From positions 97,651 through 161,650 of the forward strand of contig JACCGJ010001478.1 in the NCBI GenBank assembly GCA_013407085.1: DNA of 64,000 nucleotides. Reading direction: 5' to 3'. This document shows positions 35,601-46,599 of this stretch, piece after piece (position 1 is the first letter of the stretch; each line of letters starts with the position of its first letter). The notes beneath the pieces were generated by a model. It made no database searches, was not told the DNA's origin, and saw nothing but the letters and a program-made list of their open reading frames with translations. Source of the DNA: Atriophallophorus winterbourni. Its lineage: Eukaryota; Platyhelminthes; Trematoda; Plagiorchiida; Microphallidae. The translations under genes were made by a program, and so were the position numbers.

Positions 35601-38600
35601 TTACTGCCATTTTCTATAGGTCATAACAATTTGATAGTATCTTAGCCCACATACAGTCTCTCACCTTGCGGCACAGCCCGGATTCAGGCTTCTGATCGGG
35701 CTGGTTACCGATGTTATTGATGATTCGAATCACGCCAGCCCACACGAGTCGTTCTATATTGTTACCAATTCCAAGTTTCACATTCAAACGCTGAAGATGG
35801 TACGCAACTCGAGGCAACTACCTCCTTCGACACACTCGACCACCTCAACGTTGCCGCCAGTTACAGTCGGGTTAAGGGCCGGGTTTCGTGACTTAAGTGA
35901 ATTCAGAGCTTATTTACCACTTACCAGCTGTTTCCATTTCACTAAACTTACTGTCTATAGACGGCGAACAGCTCAGGATGGAGAGCCTCGAAAGCATCCC
36001 ACATTTGCAAATCCACCAACTTTACCCGAAACGTAATTTCCTTTTTGGACCATTAATGCTAATAATTGAGCGTGCTGCCTCCGCTTTGTTTCTCCACCAT
36101 ATTTGTGTTGCTCAATTCGTTGGACCGTTGGCAATTCCGAATCAGAAATATCAAACTCACACCTTTGTTGTTCAAATCATGTTTAATTACGTATTTGTCT
36201 GGGTCGAGCAGTCTGACAGTATGCTAGCTCACTTACGGCACTTTAGCGGGATCAGGTTTGTGATATCATACATACATACATATTTACGTTACCTCGGCGA
36301 TTGTGTTAGCATACCAACTTTACTGCACCACACTCGTTTTTACGAAAGTTCATGTTTCACACTCACAATGTCTGCCCTCATTAAATTTGGTTTCAGCTTA
36401 TCATTTCAGTATCCCTTGCTACGTTGTGGTATTTATCGCCTGCCCTTTCAGATATGTCAATTGCGGAATCGCTGCAACAATACGTCTTTCGTGATGACTT
36501 CATGCAAGCATTGTCCACGGAACAAGGTGATTTTTCAATTGCCACCATTTATACTTCAATCACGGATGTACAATCACGCAGTACTTCTGTTTTGTGCTAA
36601 ATTGATTGGCAACCGATGGTGAGCTGTATGCTGAAACACGCTGCAGCCTCACTATCATTTATATTCTCCTCTTCATATCTGTCTAGGCCTGGGCAATCTG
36701 ACAGTATCTTCGCCCACGTGCAGTCTCTGACTGTGCGGCACTTTGCGTGGATCAAGCCTGTGCTTTCATACATATCATCATACATACATCAATCATAAAA
36801 TCGCCCAAGACTAAAGACTGACGCTGTCCTTCTCAGTAATACGATTGATTTTTATTCATAGCGTAGATTTAAACTCTCTTGTTATTAACTGGAACTGTAA
36901 TATGAAATATGAACCCATGTAGTGTGGAACAATTGCGCAATAAATTTATCCGTTGACTAACACATTCCACCTGACGGAGAAGCACTAATCGAAGAGATTG
37001 AAACTCCCAACTATACGTAGATAAGTTAATATGCTCAAAAACGATGTTGCAAGTGGGTCAACAATAGAGCGTGATGGTACTCTATTGATGAACGACGAGG
37101 TCTTTTGTATTGTTGGGTCGAATAATCTCGAGAAGAATTATTTGGTCTGCTGCATCGGCTCCCTTTCTCAACCAAGCAGGGTTAATATGCCACCACCAAG
37201 GAAGTTGAAGAACAGGTTTTGCACGGGGTCAATGGAGCAGTATTCCCGAAACGCTGCTGCAATCAACCCTCCTTGTTCCTTGGCTATTTATTCAGAACAT
37301 CACACTCTCACTTTCCTGACGTGTGTTCGCTGACCATGTTTCAAGCATAGATGGTCTGAACGCGTAACTTGGCTGTTTTGTTTGTTTTAATGACTAGGTC
37401 TGAAGCCGGCCAAAGTGCCGAACAGAATTTATCATATGAATTCGGCGATTAACCGAAGTGAATACTTGATCAGTAGTTGGTATGATGTATCGTTCGTCGT
37501 TGTGTTCTACGTGACTCAACTCTCCTTTGCTTACTCTGAAAGATAATCACGTCCATTGTTCATTGTTATACGCAAAATCATTCCCTTTTTAAATAATGCT
37601 GCATGTTTAACTCAAGTAAAACGAACTATAGTTGTGAGGTCTGTAGCCAAGGAACATGTTTAGTTAGTGTCTAACTACTGCGCCACTTATATAGCTCGCA
37701 TACAGGTTTTCCATCTCGGCGTACGAATACCTACTTCAAAACCCTTCTTTATCTATTAGTCACTAAAATTTGAGAATCAGTGTTTGATTCCCTTAATAAT
37801 GCTAAAGCATACCTTGCACTATACAGAATTTATTGCGTGTTCAGACGTTGGTGGGAAGCAGTCTGTCACGTTTTTCGTACTCGTTTATCAGTACATGCCC
37901 TACGGATTTTACAGTTGCATTATGTCGTGAATCTGCTCCATTGATCGACAAAAGCGAGAACGCGCCGTCACCTTACTGCCATCATCTCTTTTTTGTATTT
38001 GCCTAGGACAGGGAAATCCGTCAGTACCGCGAACAGTTTTAATGTATGCGGCCCTATTTTTCTTTTCATTTCTTTTATCATATCTGTCTTGGCCTGGGCA
38101 ACCTGACAGTATCTCAGCCCATGTGCAGTCTCTGACTGTGCCTGGATCAGGCTTGTGCTTTCACACATGCGGCCCTGCATGGCCTCAGGATTGTAATTTT
38201 TATAGCACATCCAATTTATACCACAATGTGAAATGAAACGGCGAGTTCCACTTCTGTCTGCATGAACCCACGACTTCTCATGCATTGATTTTTTCCTCCA
38301 AATTTATGTGAGCTGCTTGTAATCATGCTGTACATGGTCTCCCTCCTTTTGCCTAACCAACGGTGAATGTACATCATTTGGAAACTCATTCTTTTCCTGT
38401 CACATTATAATCTATCCGCGGAGACAACGTTTAGTTCTTCTTTCTCTCTTCAGATTTTCTGCATGGAATCGAAACCGGCAAAGCACATCCCTTCATCGAG
38501 GATTGCTTGCTTCGTGAAGCTCCTCTTGAAGAGGTATTTCCATTTTAACTGACGTCGATCTGCGAGCTTTCTGTCCATGGCACATTGTTTGTAATTTTGC

Positions 38601-41600
38601 CATCGCACTAAGCACTTTAGACCCCAAAATCTGTCGAGTGACTTGTTGCCGGTCTGCAGCACTGCCCGAAAACGCGTTGCCTTATTGTTACTCATATCCC
38701 TATCTCACTCTATTACCTTCACCATTATTATATGTATCCATGTATGGGAAAAATTCATTACAGTCATGAACTGCACATGGGTCAGGCCTAGAGTGATGTG
38801 AGTTTTCAAAGAGGCTCCCTATTGCTTCATCTACGTACTTCACTTACTTTGCTTTAGTGCGACTATCTCCTCCTGGAGGATGAGTCGGCTTCAAAGAAGA
38901 TTCTTCTGGGAAGTTGGGTACAAGCGGCTCCCCAGCACCACTCGGCGTTTGTTCGAGTCAGCTTCTCTAGCCTTTTGCCACAACCAAGTGCGACCTGCAA
39001 GGCAGCAGGGATTGCCAGAAAGAGGTGGTCTACCAGACTCTGTAAGGGTTTTCTCCTGAAGCCTTTCCCGCGATCGGGTATCCCACAAGGCAGCGGAGGA
39101 TTAAAATCAGGGTTTTCCTTCCCTTAAATGAAATGCCCTCCCAGGCTAACGAGCTGCATCTGCCCGAAGCAAACTGGTTTTCAGGCGCCAGTCACTCGCC
39201 CTCGCCCCTTCTCCTGTTGGTAGAAGCAGTTCCGCCGGGCTCAGAGAGCCACTCGTGCAGGCCAGAAGCTGGACTTGGTAGTCAGAGGCCACAATTTTAC
39301 TTAAAATCGTTAAAGATTCTAATCGTATAATGTTGTCTGATGAACCATCGTCTAATTGTCTCAAGAGCTAACTGCTGTCAACTACCAAATCACCGCTGAA
39401 CTGCGTGTTTCAAAGTTAATGATGAAATGTAAGAGGGCAGCAGACCACCAGCTGCATTTATCGACAAAATTTTAACACAAGCCATGTTGATGCCGCTTTC
39501 ACAGCAGAGTCAATGAAACTAGCCCATTGAACACGGATTGTCTCACGTGATTCACATATTACTGGACTAGTATCACGTATCTCATATTTTAACCTCGTTA
39601 GTCTTCTTTTGAACGTTCAATTTTCAGGTTCTACGGCTGATGTGCATTCAATGTTTCTGCAACGGTGGTTTGAAGCAGCACTTGTTGGACTACTACAAAC
39701 GACAAATTCTACAGGTAAGCTATATTGTCAAATAAAACAGTTTTCCCTGAATACTACTCTATAGCTAACGGTATACTAGTTTTATTGGTTATCAGCCCGC
39801 AAGGGCCTGTTGGGCCGCCGCTCATGTCTGATTTCACTAACAGCAAGCTGTATGAGATATAAGTTCGTCCACTGGGCATTGTCTAGGTCTGGGCAACTTG
39901 ACAGTATCTTAGCCCACGTGCAGTCGCTGACTGTGCGGCACTTTGCCTGGATCAGGCTTGTGCTTTCATGCCATACCATACCATACTGGGCATTGTACTA
40001 GGCGTTCACAGTTGTATTTCCGGGACATATTTTAAAGCTGCGTATATTAGGGAAATAGGGTAAGCCCATTTTCCAAATTTTCGCAACTGCTGTGGGATTC
40101 GAACCGACAACCAAATGTACTATAATGTATGTATGTAGAGTGAACAAGTTTACTTTGGTTATGATTCGAGATCTCCGCCACAAAGTAGCGATGTGACTGA
40201 ACCACACAATTCAATGACATGTCTGCTTAATACAACGAGTTGTAACTTTCGTCATGTTATTTCTTTCTTATTGATCTAAAAGGTGTACGGCTTTGAGCAC
40301 GTGTTTACGTTGGATAACCTGGATCGCATCGGACTTTTATATGACGTCAACACGAGAACCGGGCAGAAATCTGTCATTCGCGTCCCATTGGGGTCCGACC
40401 CATCCTATGACACCCATCTAAGTGGCCTTCGTTCAACCGTCACGGCAGTCAGTAGTATGTTTGCACCCAGTTTAAAGAAGACTTTGAATCTATTGCTTCC
40501 TCCCACGTCCAATGAAGATGCTTCGGATCCAGATCGAAATTTGGCAAACATCTACGCAGGTTACATCCCAATATCGGTGCGAATCATACAAGCCTTATCT
40601 CTTGGCTGGCTTCCAATGACATTGAGCGCCGTTAGCGGGCAAGCTTCCGGTACCTCTTACGTCACATCTCTCAAAGCATCCACATTGTTAACGGGCAGGA
40701 GCATCGTTTCAGCGGTCGGATTGATGGAACCGGATCCATATTCAGTAAACGTATTATCCGATCAGCCGTCAAATATCACCACTGTTAGCAATGGCGCGAA
40801 TTATGTTGGAACTCTCATACCTGGAGCACTCGTGGAAGAAAAGCAGTTGTTCGACCCAGCTAATCGCTATGGCGATACTACCGCGGTCGAATGCAACAAG
40901 CAACCTGTTAGCAAAACCAAGGTTGTGGCGGTGGCGTTCGTTGGGGGCGTCACACACGCTGAAATATCTGCTTTGCGTACACTTGCGGCCAATTGTGAGA
41001 GTGAGTACCATGTTTTGGAATTCTTTTCTGACATCACCTATGGCAATCTAGCTTACCTGTTATAACTATGCATGGTTATTTAACTACACAGATCGCCTTT
41101 GCTGCTCCTTGCCGCTAACTTGATTACCACCGGTAGTACGTTGAAGACGAGAACAGGTGACAGTCTAATTTCCTGTCCCGGTTCATCAACTATGAACATA
41201 GATGTATTATGAAATCATACACATGTGATCGGGTTAGGTGCTGAATTGTTTCAGACTCTGTGAGATTGTGCAGTATGTTTGCGTTTCGCAAGTAGCACTA
41301 TGCTATATTGATTACCACCGGTAGTAGGCTGTACACGAGGACACACGAAACATCGGTTTAGTCCTGAACACCCTAACATTTCCAACCAGCGAGCAATCTA
41401 TTACAGTAAACCATATCATCCAAATGAGACTTTAGGTGCAAGGCCGACTTTGTATGTCAGATGAATGGACTCCAATACACTGAATTGTTTAGCATGTGAT
41501 ATTTACCGCCAAAACGTAGATCAGGACTGGGCTTTATATGACACGCTACTTAGTAAGCGGATCCTGGCGATTACAGTTGATTCAGTGTCTTTCTGAAAGT

Positions 41601-43269
41601 ATCGGTTAAAGCCGCGGTCGTTGTAATCGGAAGTTGTATGCATTGAGTATAGCCAGCAATGTTGTCCCGAACTCATGGTCACGCAATACATCTTGACTGC
41701 TTTCGCCTTCCATGACGCTCATCAATACTTATTGGTTGATTTGGTTGTCAGCGTTCACCATCAGGATTCTTCGAAAATTGCGCATTTACACATACCACTC
41801 GCCTTTACTTGATTATAGCAAATTGTGCGAAGCTGGTATGGTATGAAAGCACAAGCCTGATCCAGACAAAGTGCCGCACAGACAGAGACTGCACATGGGC
41901 GATATTACTGTCAGGTTGCCCAGGCCTAGACAAATATGAGAAAGGAAATAAAAGCGGGTAGTGTAATGATGGTACTGGAATGGTACACTTCATTTGTCGG
42001 AACAAGTTGATTGTGTCAGTCTTATTTAAGAGTATATTCACTTGCTAGTGTTCGTTCTTTAGAGTGTAACTCCTGTCATATTGAGAATAATGATTGAAAA
42101 TAGAATATTCCCTGCTCCAATCTCAGCACAATATAAACACCAACTTTATCACATTCAGTGACGACTTTTTTGGCATCCTCACTTAAGAGAGGGTAAAAAC
42201 GATCGGAGTCTACAAAACAGATTTATGGTGGGTCCCTGTACAGAATGAAAGAGCTGTATATTTTTTCTTATGCTGACAATGTTGCCGTGATTTTAGATCA
42301 TACATCATTAGGACCAATAATCAAAGATTATCATCAAAAATGCAACTAGATGATTTTCTCTCATTGCTTTGATTAGTGAAATCAAGCTTTGCTCCGAAGA
42401 GTTCCTCGTGGTCCCCTCAAGGATTCATAGTACATGATGTATGAACTCATAAGCGTGATCCAAACAAAGTGCCGCAATGTTCGAAATTGTGCATGGGCTA
42501 AGATACTGCCAGGCTGTTCAGGCCCAGCATATATAAGAATGGAAAGTGATCCAGTACGAAAGGTGAAATAGGTTCAAGTACCGCTATTCGCCAAGTATAT
42601 AGTTTGATTAAGCTGCGTCTGCGCTGATTTCATTTGAGATATGATAGTCGATCGACATTTCCCTGAATTTGCCTGCTAATGCACACCCACTGCTTGAGGC
42701 CTACATTTCGTCCCTCATATGGTATGAAAGCACAAGCCTGATCCAGGCAAAGTGCCGCACAGTCAGACTGCACGTGGGCTAAGATACTGTCAGGTTACCC
42801 AGGCATAGACAGATATGAGGGGGGGAATAGAAATGGTAGTGATACTCCAGCGTATTTCAGCATGCTGCTCACTACCGTTGGCCAATCAATTTAGCACGAT
42901 GTTAGCCGCACAGCATAGAAATGCTGCACAATTGCACATCTGTCCCTCATACCTAGTTGGTCAAACAAATGCTGTTTTGGATATTACAATTTGAATCCCT
43001 TAATTGAATCTTCACATTTTATGTTCTTACACCAATCCAATTCCCTTTTATATGTGCAATGTTCTACCATTGATTTCAGAAAATACTATTTGGTTATTTT
43101 ACCTCTAGGAAATTTTTTTCATTGAAATCCGTTTCACAAATTTTGACGATTATATTTTAAACCTCCAGCTGATCTGGAATTTGTGATAATTACCACTGGA
43201 TTCGTCAATTCGAAGTCATTCCTCCGCTCCCTCTACCAAGAAATTCAAAAGACAGCGATTACCTCATAA
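29616..43269 (+). CDS. VPS33B: Vps33-family SM protein, closest to VPS33B, multi-exon
   Basis: Coding exons read as 29616-29765, 29802-29906, 29965-30165, 30198-30314, 31891-32083, a missing part, then 34809-34899, 36452-36526, 38454-38533, 39628-39714, 40283-41000 and 43169-43269 (stop TAA). All junctions are GT..AG and phases agree. Sec1/Munc18-family landmarks are [14 protein letters not shown] in exon 1, [12 protein letters not shown] in exon 3, [12 protein letters not shown] and QLTYEGLI in exon 5, [32 protein letters not shown] and the terminal [34 protein letters not shown] and ISVRIIQ favour VPS33B over VPS33A. Such proteins act with VPS16-like partners to template SNARE assembly in endosome/lysosome fusion. 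About 640 residues are visible; roughly 65 more, expected between exon 5 and 34809, probably lie in the N gap. The exon 2/3 junction is ambiguous: a 58-base intron (29907-29964) or a 22-base one (29914-29935) both keep frame. Confidence 0.88.
29766..29801 (+). other. 36-base intron of the Vps33 gene
   Basis: GTGAGC..TTTCAG lies between ILK and EHG. Its length is a multiple of three and it has no stop, so the sequence reads through; the intron is inferred because its removal restores the conserved LLKEH-type junction. Confidence 0.7.
30166..30197 (+). other. 32-base intron of the Vps33 gene
   Basis: GTAAAT..CTTCAG. The length is not a multiple of three and homologous peptide resumes in the new phase, so the intron is required. 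Confidence 0.85.
30470..30570 (+). repeat. Hammerhead-like repeat, core-deleted copy
   Basis: It carries GCATGCGGA, CCTGATGATTGCAAAC, then GGGGTGTGTG and GTGCAAATGAG. The 3' half of stem II and the GAAA box are absent, as in the copy at 34294. It lies in intron 4 of the Vps33 gene. Confidence 0.6.
30925..31485 (+). mobile_element. Three diverged SINE-A copies in Vps33 intron 4
   Basis: A diverged unit at 30925-31132, a 3' fragment at 31177-31250 and a second long unit at 31258-31485 follow one another. They share the CTGTCTA..CTGGGCAA..CTGAC block and the GTGCGGCACTTTG block with substitutions, so they are older than the copies with target duplications. Confidence 0.65.
32241..33240. other. 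Assembly gap, exactly 1000 N
   Basis: The round length suggests a placeholder gap of unknown true size. It falls in a Vps33 intron and very probably hides at least one coding exon. Confidence 0.98.
33241..33520 (-). pseudogene. RTE-like LINE reverse transcriptase fragment cut by the gap
   Basis: The minus-strand frame reads [15 protein letters not shown], then [30 protein letters not shown] and [16 protein letters not shown]. This is the segment after the palm in RTE-type reverse transcriptases (YLGS, the RI-x-RA helix and LLYGSETW). It belongs to a different clade from the CR1-like copies elsewhere. The rest would lie to the left, in the N gap, so completeness cannot be judged. Confidence 0.8.
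33581..33814 (+). mobile_element. SINE-A, full length, in a Vps33 intron
   Basis: The complete order of SINE-A blocks is present, ending in an ATACCATACCAT tail. No clean target duplication was found. Confidence 0.8.
34060..34360 (+). repeat. Hammerhead-like repeat, two direct units
   Basis: Unit 1 has AAACAGCACGAAACTGGTC at 34081-34099 with a degraded CTGATGA side. About 210 bases later unit 2 has an intact CTGATGAG at 34294-34301 followed by TGCAAACACCGATCGTGG, where stem II 3' and GAAA are deleted. The body between them includes GGTTTAAACCCC (34155-34170). The direct spacing of two cores suggests an ancestral tandem array. Confidence 0.65.
34600..34695 (-). mobile_element. SINE-A 3' fragment, diverged
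   Basis: The minus strand contains diverged CTAGGACTGG..CTGTGTCGCACTTTGCCTAACCC blocks. It lies shortly before the Vps33 exon at 34809. Confidence 0.5.
35367..35585 (-). mobile_element. SINE-A, full length, with target duplication
   Basis: CACACTTGT flanks both sides (35358-35366 and 35586-35594). On the minus strand it starts with GATGTGCAATTGTGCAGTAC and ends with a CCATACCATAC tail. Confidence 0.85.
35600..35692 (+). mobile_element. SINE-A 3' fragment, diverged
   Basis: TTACTGCCATTTTCTATAGG and TATCTTAGCCCACATACAGT match the 3' half of SINE-A with internal deletions. Confidence 0.55.
36193..36276 (+). mobile_element. SINE-A 3' fragment, diverged
   Basis: GTCTGGGTCGAGCAGTCTGACAG through ATCAGGTTTGTGATATCATACATACATA matches the 3' half with several deletions. 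Confidence 0.55.
36561..36785 (+). mobile_element. SINE-A, near full length, in a Vps33 intron
   Basis: It begins 35 bases after the exon ending at 36526. The blocks are complete with a CATACATAC-type tail, and TTCAATCAC upstream and ATCAATCAT downstream may be a target duplication. Confidence 0.8.
36800..38060. other. Vps33 intron sequence, little recognised
   Basis: No exon or clear repeat is seen. A trace of SINE-A (GCCAAAGTGCCGAACAG) lies near 37400-37420. Confidence 0.4.
38071..38165 (+). mobile_element. SINE-A 3' fragment
   Basis: It starts at CATATCTGTCTTGGCCTGGG and ends GGCTTGTGCTTTCACAC. An internal stretch (GCGGCACTTTG) is deleted. Confidence 0.7.
38860..39292. repeat. GC-rich block of unknown type in a Vps33 intron
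   Basis: This ~430-base block is visibly richer in G and C than the AT-rich DNA around it and has sharp edges. It contains GCAGCAGGGATTGCCAGAAA, TCTCCTGAAGCCTTTCCCGC and GGCGCCAGTCACTCGCCC. No long open frame makes sense. It could be the untranslated region of an RTE-type element or another high-copy repeat; the family was not identified. Confidence 0.45.
39883..39984 (+). mobile_element. 5'-truncated SINE-A with a 12-base target duplication
   Basis: ACTGGGCATTGT occurs at 39871-39882 and again at 39985-39996. Between them lie only the last ~100 bases of SINE-A with a CCATACCATACCAT tail. It sits in the Vps33 intron between 39714 and 40283. Confidence 0.85.
41070..41345 (+). mobile_element. 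Diverged SINE-A remnants
   Basis: Pieces such as GATTACCACCGGTAGTA occur twice (about 41123 and 41309), together with a degraded CAGTAC..GTGCTA block. This is an old, incomplete match in the last Vps33 intron. Confidence 0.4.
41830..41965 (-). mobile_element. SINE-A 3' half
   Basis: The minus strand has CTAGGCCTGGGCAACCTGAC through GCCTGATCC-complement blocks to a CCATACCAG tail. The 5' half is missing. Confidence 0.75.
42430..42560 (-). mobile_element. SINE-A 3' half, diverged
   Basis: The complement of CTGATCCAGGCAAAGTGCCGC is present with substitutions, followed by a degraded CTGGGC..CTGGCAG block. Confidence 0.55.
42720..42941 (-). mobile_element. SINE-A, full length (222 bases), with target duplication
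   Basis: GTCCCTCATA flanks the element at 42710-42719 and 42942-42951. This is the cleanest minus-strand copy. It lies in the last Vps33 intron, 228 bases before the terminal exon. Confidence 0.88.
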
Positions 43270-43469
43270 TCAATTGATTTTTGCTTTATTTTTATTAGTA
43301 CTTGCTTAAAAAATACAAATTTTCCATGTAAAAATGGTGTTACCTGACCAAAAATCACAAAGGATGTATCGTTGTTCGTTTTTGCCAAAATGCGCGTGAA
43401 GTTTCCTGTCGGTGAAATGCGAGTAGAATGCATCGACTAACATAATGCCAGCAGCGAAGATTGTCATGA

Positions 43470-43690
43470 TGAAATCATAAACATGATCAAGGCAAGGTGC
43501 CATATGCACTGCCCATGGGCTAAGATACTGTCAGGTTACCCAGTTCTAGACGGATGTAAGAAATTAAACTTGAAATGTTAGTGAGACTGCAGCGTGTTTC
43601 CGAATGCAGCTCAGAATCACTGGCATATCAATTTAGCACGGTGTTAGCTATGCAGTACTGAATGATTACACGATTGCCCATCCGTAGTGC
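43470..43690 (-). mobile_element. SINE-A, diverged copy after the Vps33 gene
   Basis: All main blocks are recognisable on the minus strand, with substitutions and small deletions. Confidence 0.6.
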
Positions 43691-43699
43691 CCTATAGCA

Positions 43700-44740
43700 A
43701 TTTTCTCAAGGGACACTGGACGCAGTCGATTACGCGTGTGTCGTAAATACTATGGAATACAATGTAACAGAAATGATTCGACGCTACGTGCAATCTAATG
43801 GAAGAGATGACAAAAATGAATACTCGATGCAAAATTCACCTTGATACAAGCAATAAAATGAAACCAAGAAACTGATGCCTCTGCCAGCCGCCATAGTTAT
43901 CAAACTAGATGTAATCAGCAACTAGAATTCTTTCTAAACAATTTCCGTGATCTCATCTTGGACTTGTGGGATTCTGGAGTGTAATCGTTATTAAGGTGTT
44001 CTCGCTAGCCCGTAACGCACCGGATTTAACTTGGTCATTCACTTATTGCGGCCTCCAATACAACGCTTCGAGAAACTCTTGAATGCGATGATTACAGCTT
44101 CTCTTCGATTAAATTCATATAATTATTGTTTCAGATATACTGAAATTAGCTATTTCTAATTGCGACGTCAGGTAGTCCGATGATGTCTATGCATTATCGC
44201 TTCTAGCCATCAATCTATATAGAATTTCTCACAACCATGGTTGTACAACTACAAAAGTGCATACTTGGATTCCATCCACGTGATCTAATGCTTGTTTGTT
44301 CGTAGATAAATGTAAATACATATAACTCCATTTTTATCTTTCTAGGCCTGGGCAGGGGGTCGTGAATGTGTCAGCCGTCTGATCTATACGAATAACGCAT
44401 TTAAATGCATCATAGCCATGGTCATGAGGAATTGCATAAATTTATCAATTCACTACTGGCTTCAGAATCTCACAAATGATGTAACTGTATAGATTTAATA
44501 GGAATAGAGATACGAAAGTGATAACGGCAGAGACCGCATGATGTTTTCGGTTGCAGCTTGGCAATTTAAACTAAAGCGACAAACTCGACATTGGATTGAT
44601 GTTACATCCAAAAGGAGCTGTGAAGGGGAATCCCGTCCGGGGTGTGAGTGGGATGATTGATTTTGATTTTGTGCGACTATAGACAGGGGGAGCTTATCCC
44701 CACTGCCACCAACGGCTATAACAACCATTGGATGGGATGC
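43700..44740. other. Intergenic DNA
   Basis: No gene is recognised. TCTAGGCCTGGGCAG at 44340-44355 is a trace of SINE-A. The 87-codon minus frame at 44495-44758 has no known motif. Confidence 0.4.
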
Positions 44741-44744
44741 AAAA

Positions 44745-44965
44745 GCGTGCAAGTTCAAATAGCTTGCTCTAACCCATGATTTTCAACGCATCCACATGTG
44801 TGCAAATGTGATTTAAAGGTTAATTGTGAAACCTTATTTAACGGTTGTTTCAAAGTTAATACTTTGTCTACCATCGGGTTGAAGTATAAAGATAGTAATG
44901 AGTCCCCTAACCTACTACGATCAACAGCACGAAGCCAGTGTTTACTCCCAGCTCAAAATAGTTGC
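44745..44965 (+). repeat. Hammerhead-like repeat, strongly diverged
   Basis: The body (CATCCACATGTGTGCAAATG, GTTGTTTCAAAG) leads to AATGAGTCCCCTAA and then CAACAGCACGAAGCCAGTG at 44922-44940. The core is recognisable but altered at conserved positions. Confidence 0.4.
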
Positions 44966-44969
44966 GAAA

Positions 44970-46105
44970 TTCACTAGCGCCTAGCAGACAATAAAAAAGT
45001 CTATTTCGGTATGTTCGACACTGGTGGAATGTCCGTTGAAGATCTCATTAAAGATTTCGAATAACATAACTGAAAACCTGTTATCTAAACGGGTTCCTGT
45101 CGACCGTGCATTTAGACGATCGGAGCTATACCAAGGGTCAAAATAATAAATGGTATGACCACAGTGCACGGTTTAATTGCAGCTAGAGTGGTCAAGGAAG
45201 TATTTTATAGAAACCTAGATCGAAATCATTGTCCTTGTTGGTAGTTTTTCCTTGATGGTTTTGCTGTATTCGTTCATAAGCCGGGAGAGCTTAACATCAA
45301 ACTGATAATTATTGAAGGTTGATTTTTACACTGAAATTTTTCGCCAGTAATGAACCCCATGTACCAACGAAGGTACACATTTTCATAGAACACCACTGGT
45401 TTGGGAAAGGACTTGACGAGCTCGCGTATATATTCCAAAACACCGACTGTATTGTCATTTGAAATCATAAAGTTAGACAAGAAGAAAGCTAGTTATGATC
45501 TACGGCATTGAAAACCGCAGGGAACCTGACGTGCTGTTGTCGCTCGTTTTGTTCACGAATCTTGATTTTATGCATATTCCGTTTGATATGTATGCTTGCG
45601 CTTCTACAGATTCCGTAGCTGCTTATTTTACCATTCCCTACGTTTAGGAATTTATTTCATCATGGTTGTATGGTAGTTAAATATTCGGTACATGCTACAG
45701 GTGTAGTGTTGCTGATAAACAACCTGATACACGAAGCTTTGAGGTATGGCATGTGATCAGCATCTCAATAAACCTCACTATCCGAAATGTCAATCGAGAA
45801 CAAGTCGATACCTGTCGCGGATGATGATGGTTCCACCGAGTGTAACTGCGGGGGAAGAAAGCAGCATGTTACATTATTCGATAGCTTCGTTAACGTCGGT
45901 AGCTGTATCTATGCGATCGGGATATCCGAAAGCATGTAAGCAAAAGAGGTGTAGCGTTGAATAAAACTTGTCACCCAAAACGACGTCGTGAGTTTTGGCT
46001 CCAAGCAAAAGAGTGAGTATGCTAAACTTCTTTATAGTTGCGAAAACTGGCCGATCCAAGAGGAAGAAACAGCTAGGTGGCTAGTCAATTAAGTGGCGCA
46101 ACAAG
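44970..46105. other. Intergenic DNA, no gene recognised
   Basis: Short minus frames at 45169-44981, 45480-45274 and 46059-45874 have no recognised domain. They might be remnants of an unidentified repeat. Confidence 0.4.
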
Positions 46106-46109
46106 ATGA

Positions 46110-46187
46110 TATGGAAGCACAAGCCTGATCCTGGCAAAGTGCCGCACAGTCAGGTTGCCCAGGCGTGGACAGATATGGGGGGATAGA
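46110..46187 (-). mobile_element. SINE-A 3' fragment
   Basis: The fragment matches the last part of SINE-A with an internal deletion. AAGATG on both sides may be a short target duplication. Confidence 0.6.
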
Positions 46188-46599
46188 AGATGGAGCTTAA
46201 CGAAGCGTTCGGCTCATTGGATATTCGTGTCCTTGGATGTAGTCAACAATATTTGCTCAAGTAATCCCAAAGTAGTTGATTGTATACCATAATTCTGTGC
46301 TATATCTTTGCGCAAAATAGCAAAAAATAACATGCAGTGAAACCAAAAACCTGTTTATGACACACGTTTACATATATTGCCACTTTTTATGCCTTCAATT
46401 ATCTGATTTACATAGCTCGGTTCTATCTTGCCCTGGTCATGTGCTTTGTGATCATGATGCTGAATTGATGACGAGCGTAAGTCTTATTCCTTGGTTAGAA
46501 CAGGAATGTCGCGAACTCTTCCTGAAAATAAGTATATCGACAAACGGCATCACATCGACAAACTGAAACCTGTACTATTTTTCAGGTTATATCGAACGT

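Noticed and set aside
37031..37333. 100-codon plus-strand frame inside a Vps33 intron
   Set aside because: It has no similarity to Vps33 or to a transposon protein and lacks splice-site support.
40283..41065. Single terminal Vps33 exon ending at the 41065 stop
   Set aside because: The last residues do not resemble any Vps33 end, while a donor at 41001 and the exon at 43169-43269 give a proper C-terminus.
44495..44758. 87-codon minus-strand frame
   Set aside because: No similarity to a known domain, and a SINE-A trace lies nearby.
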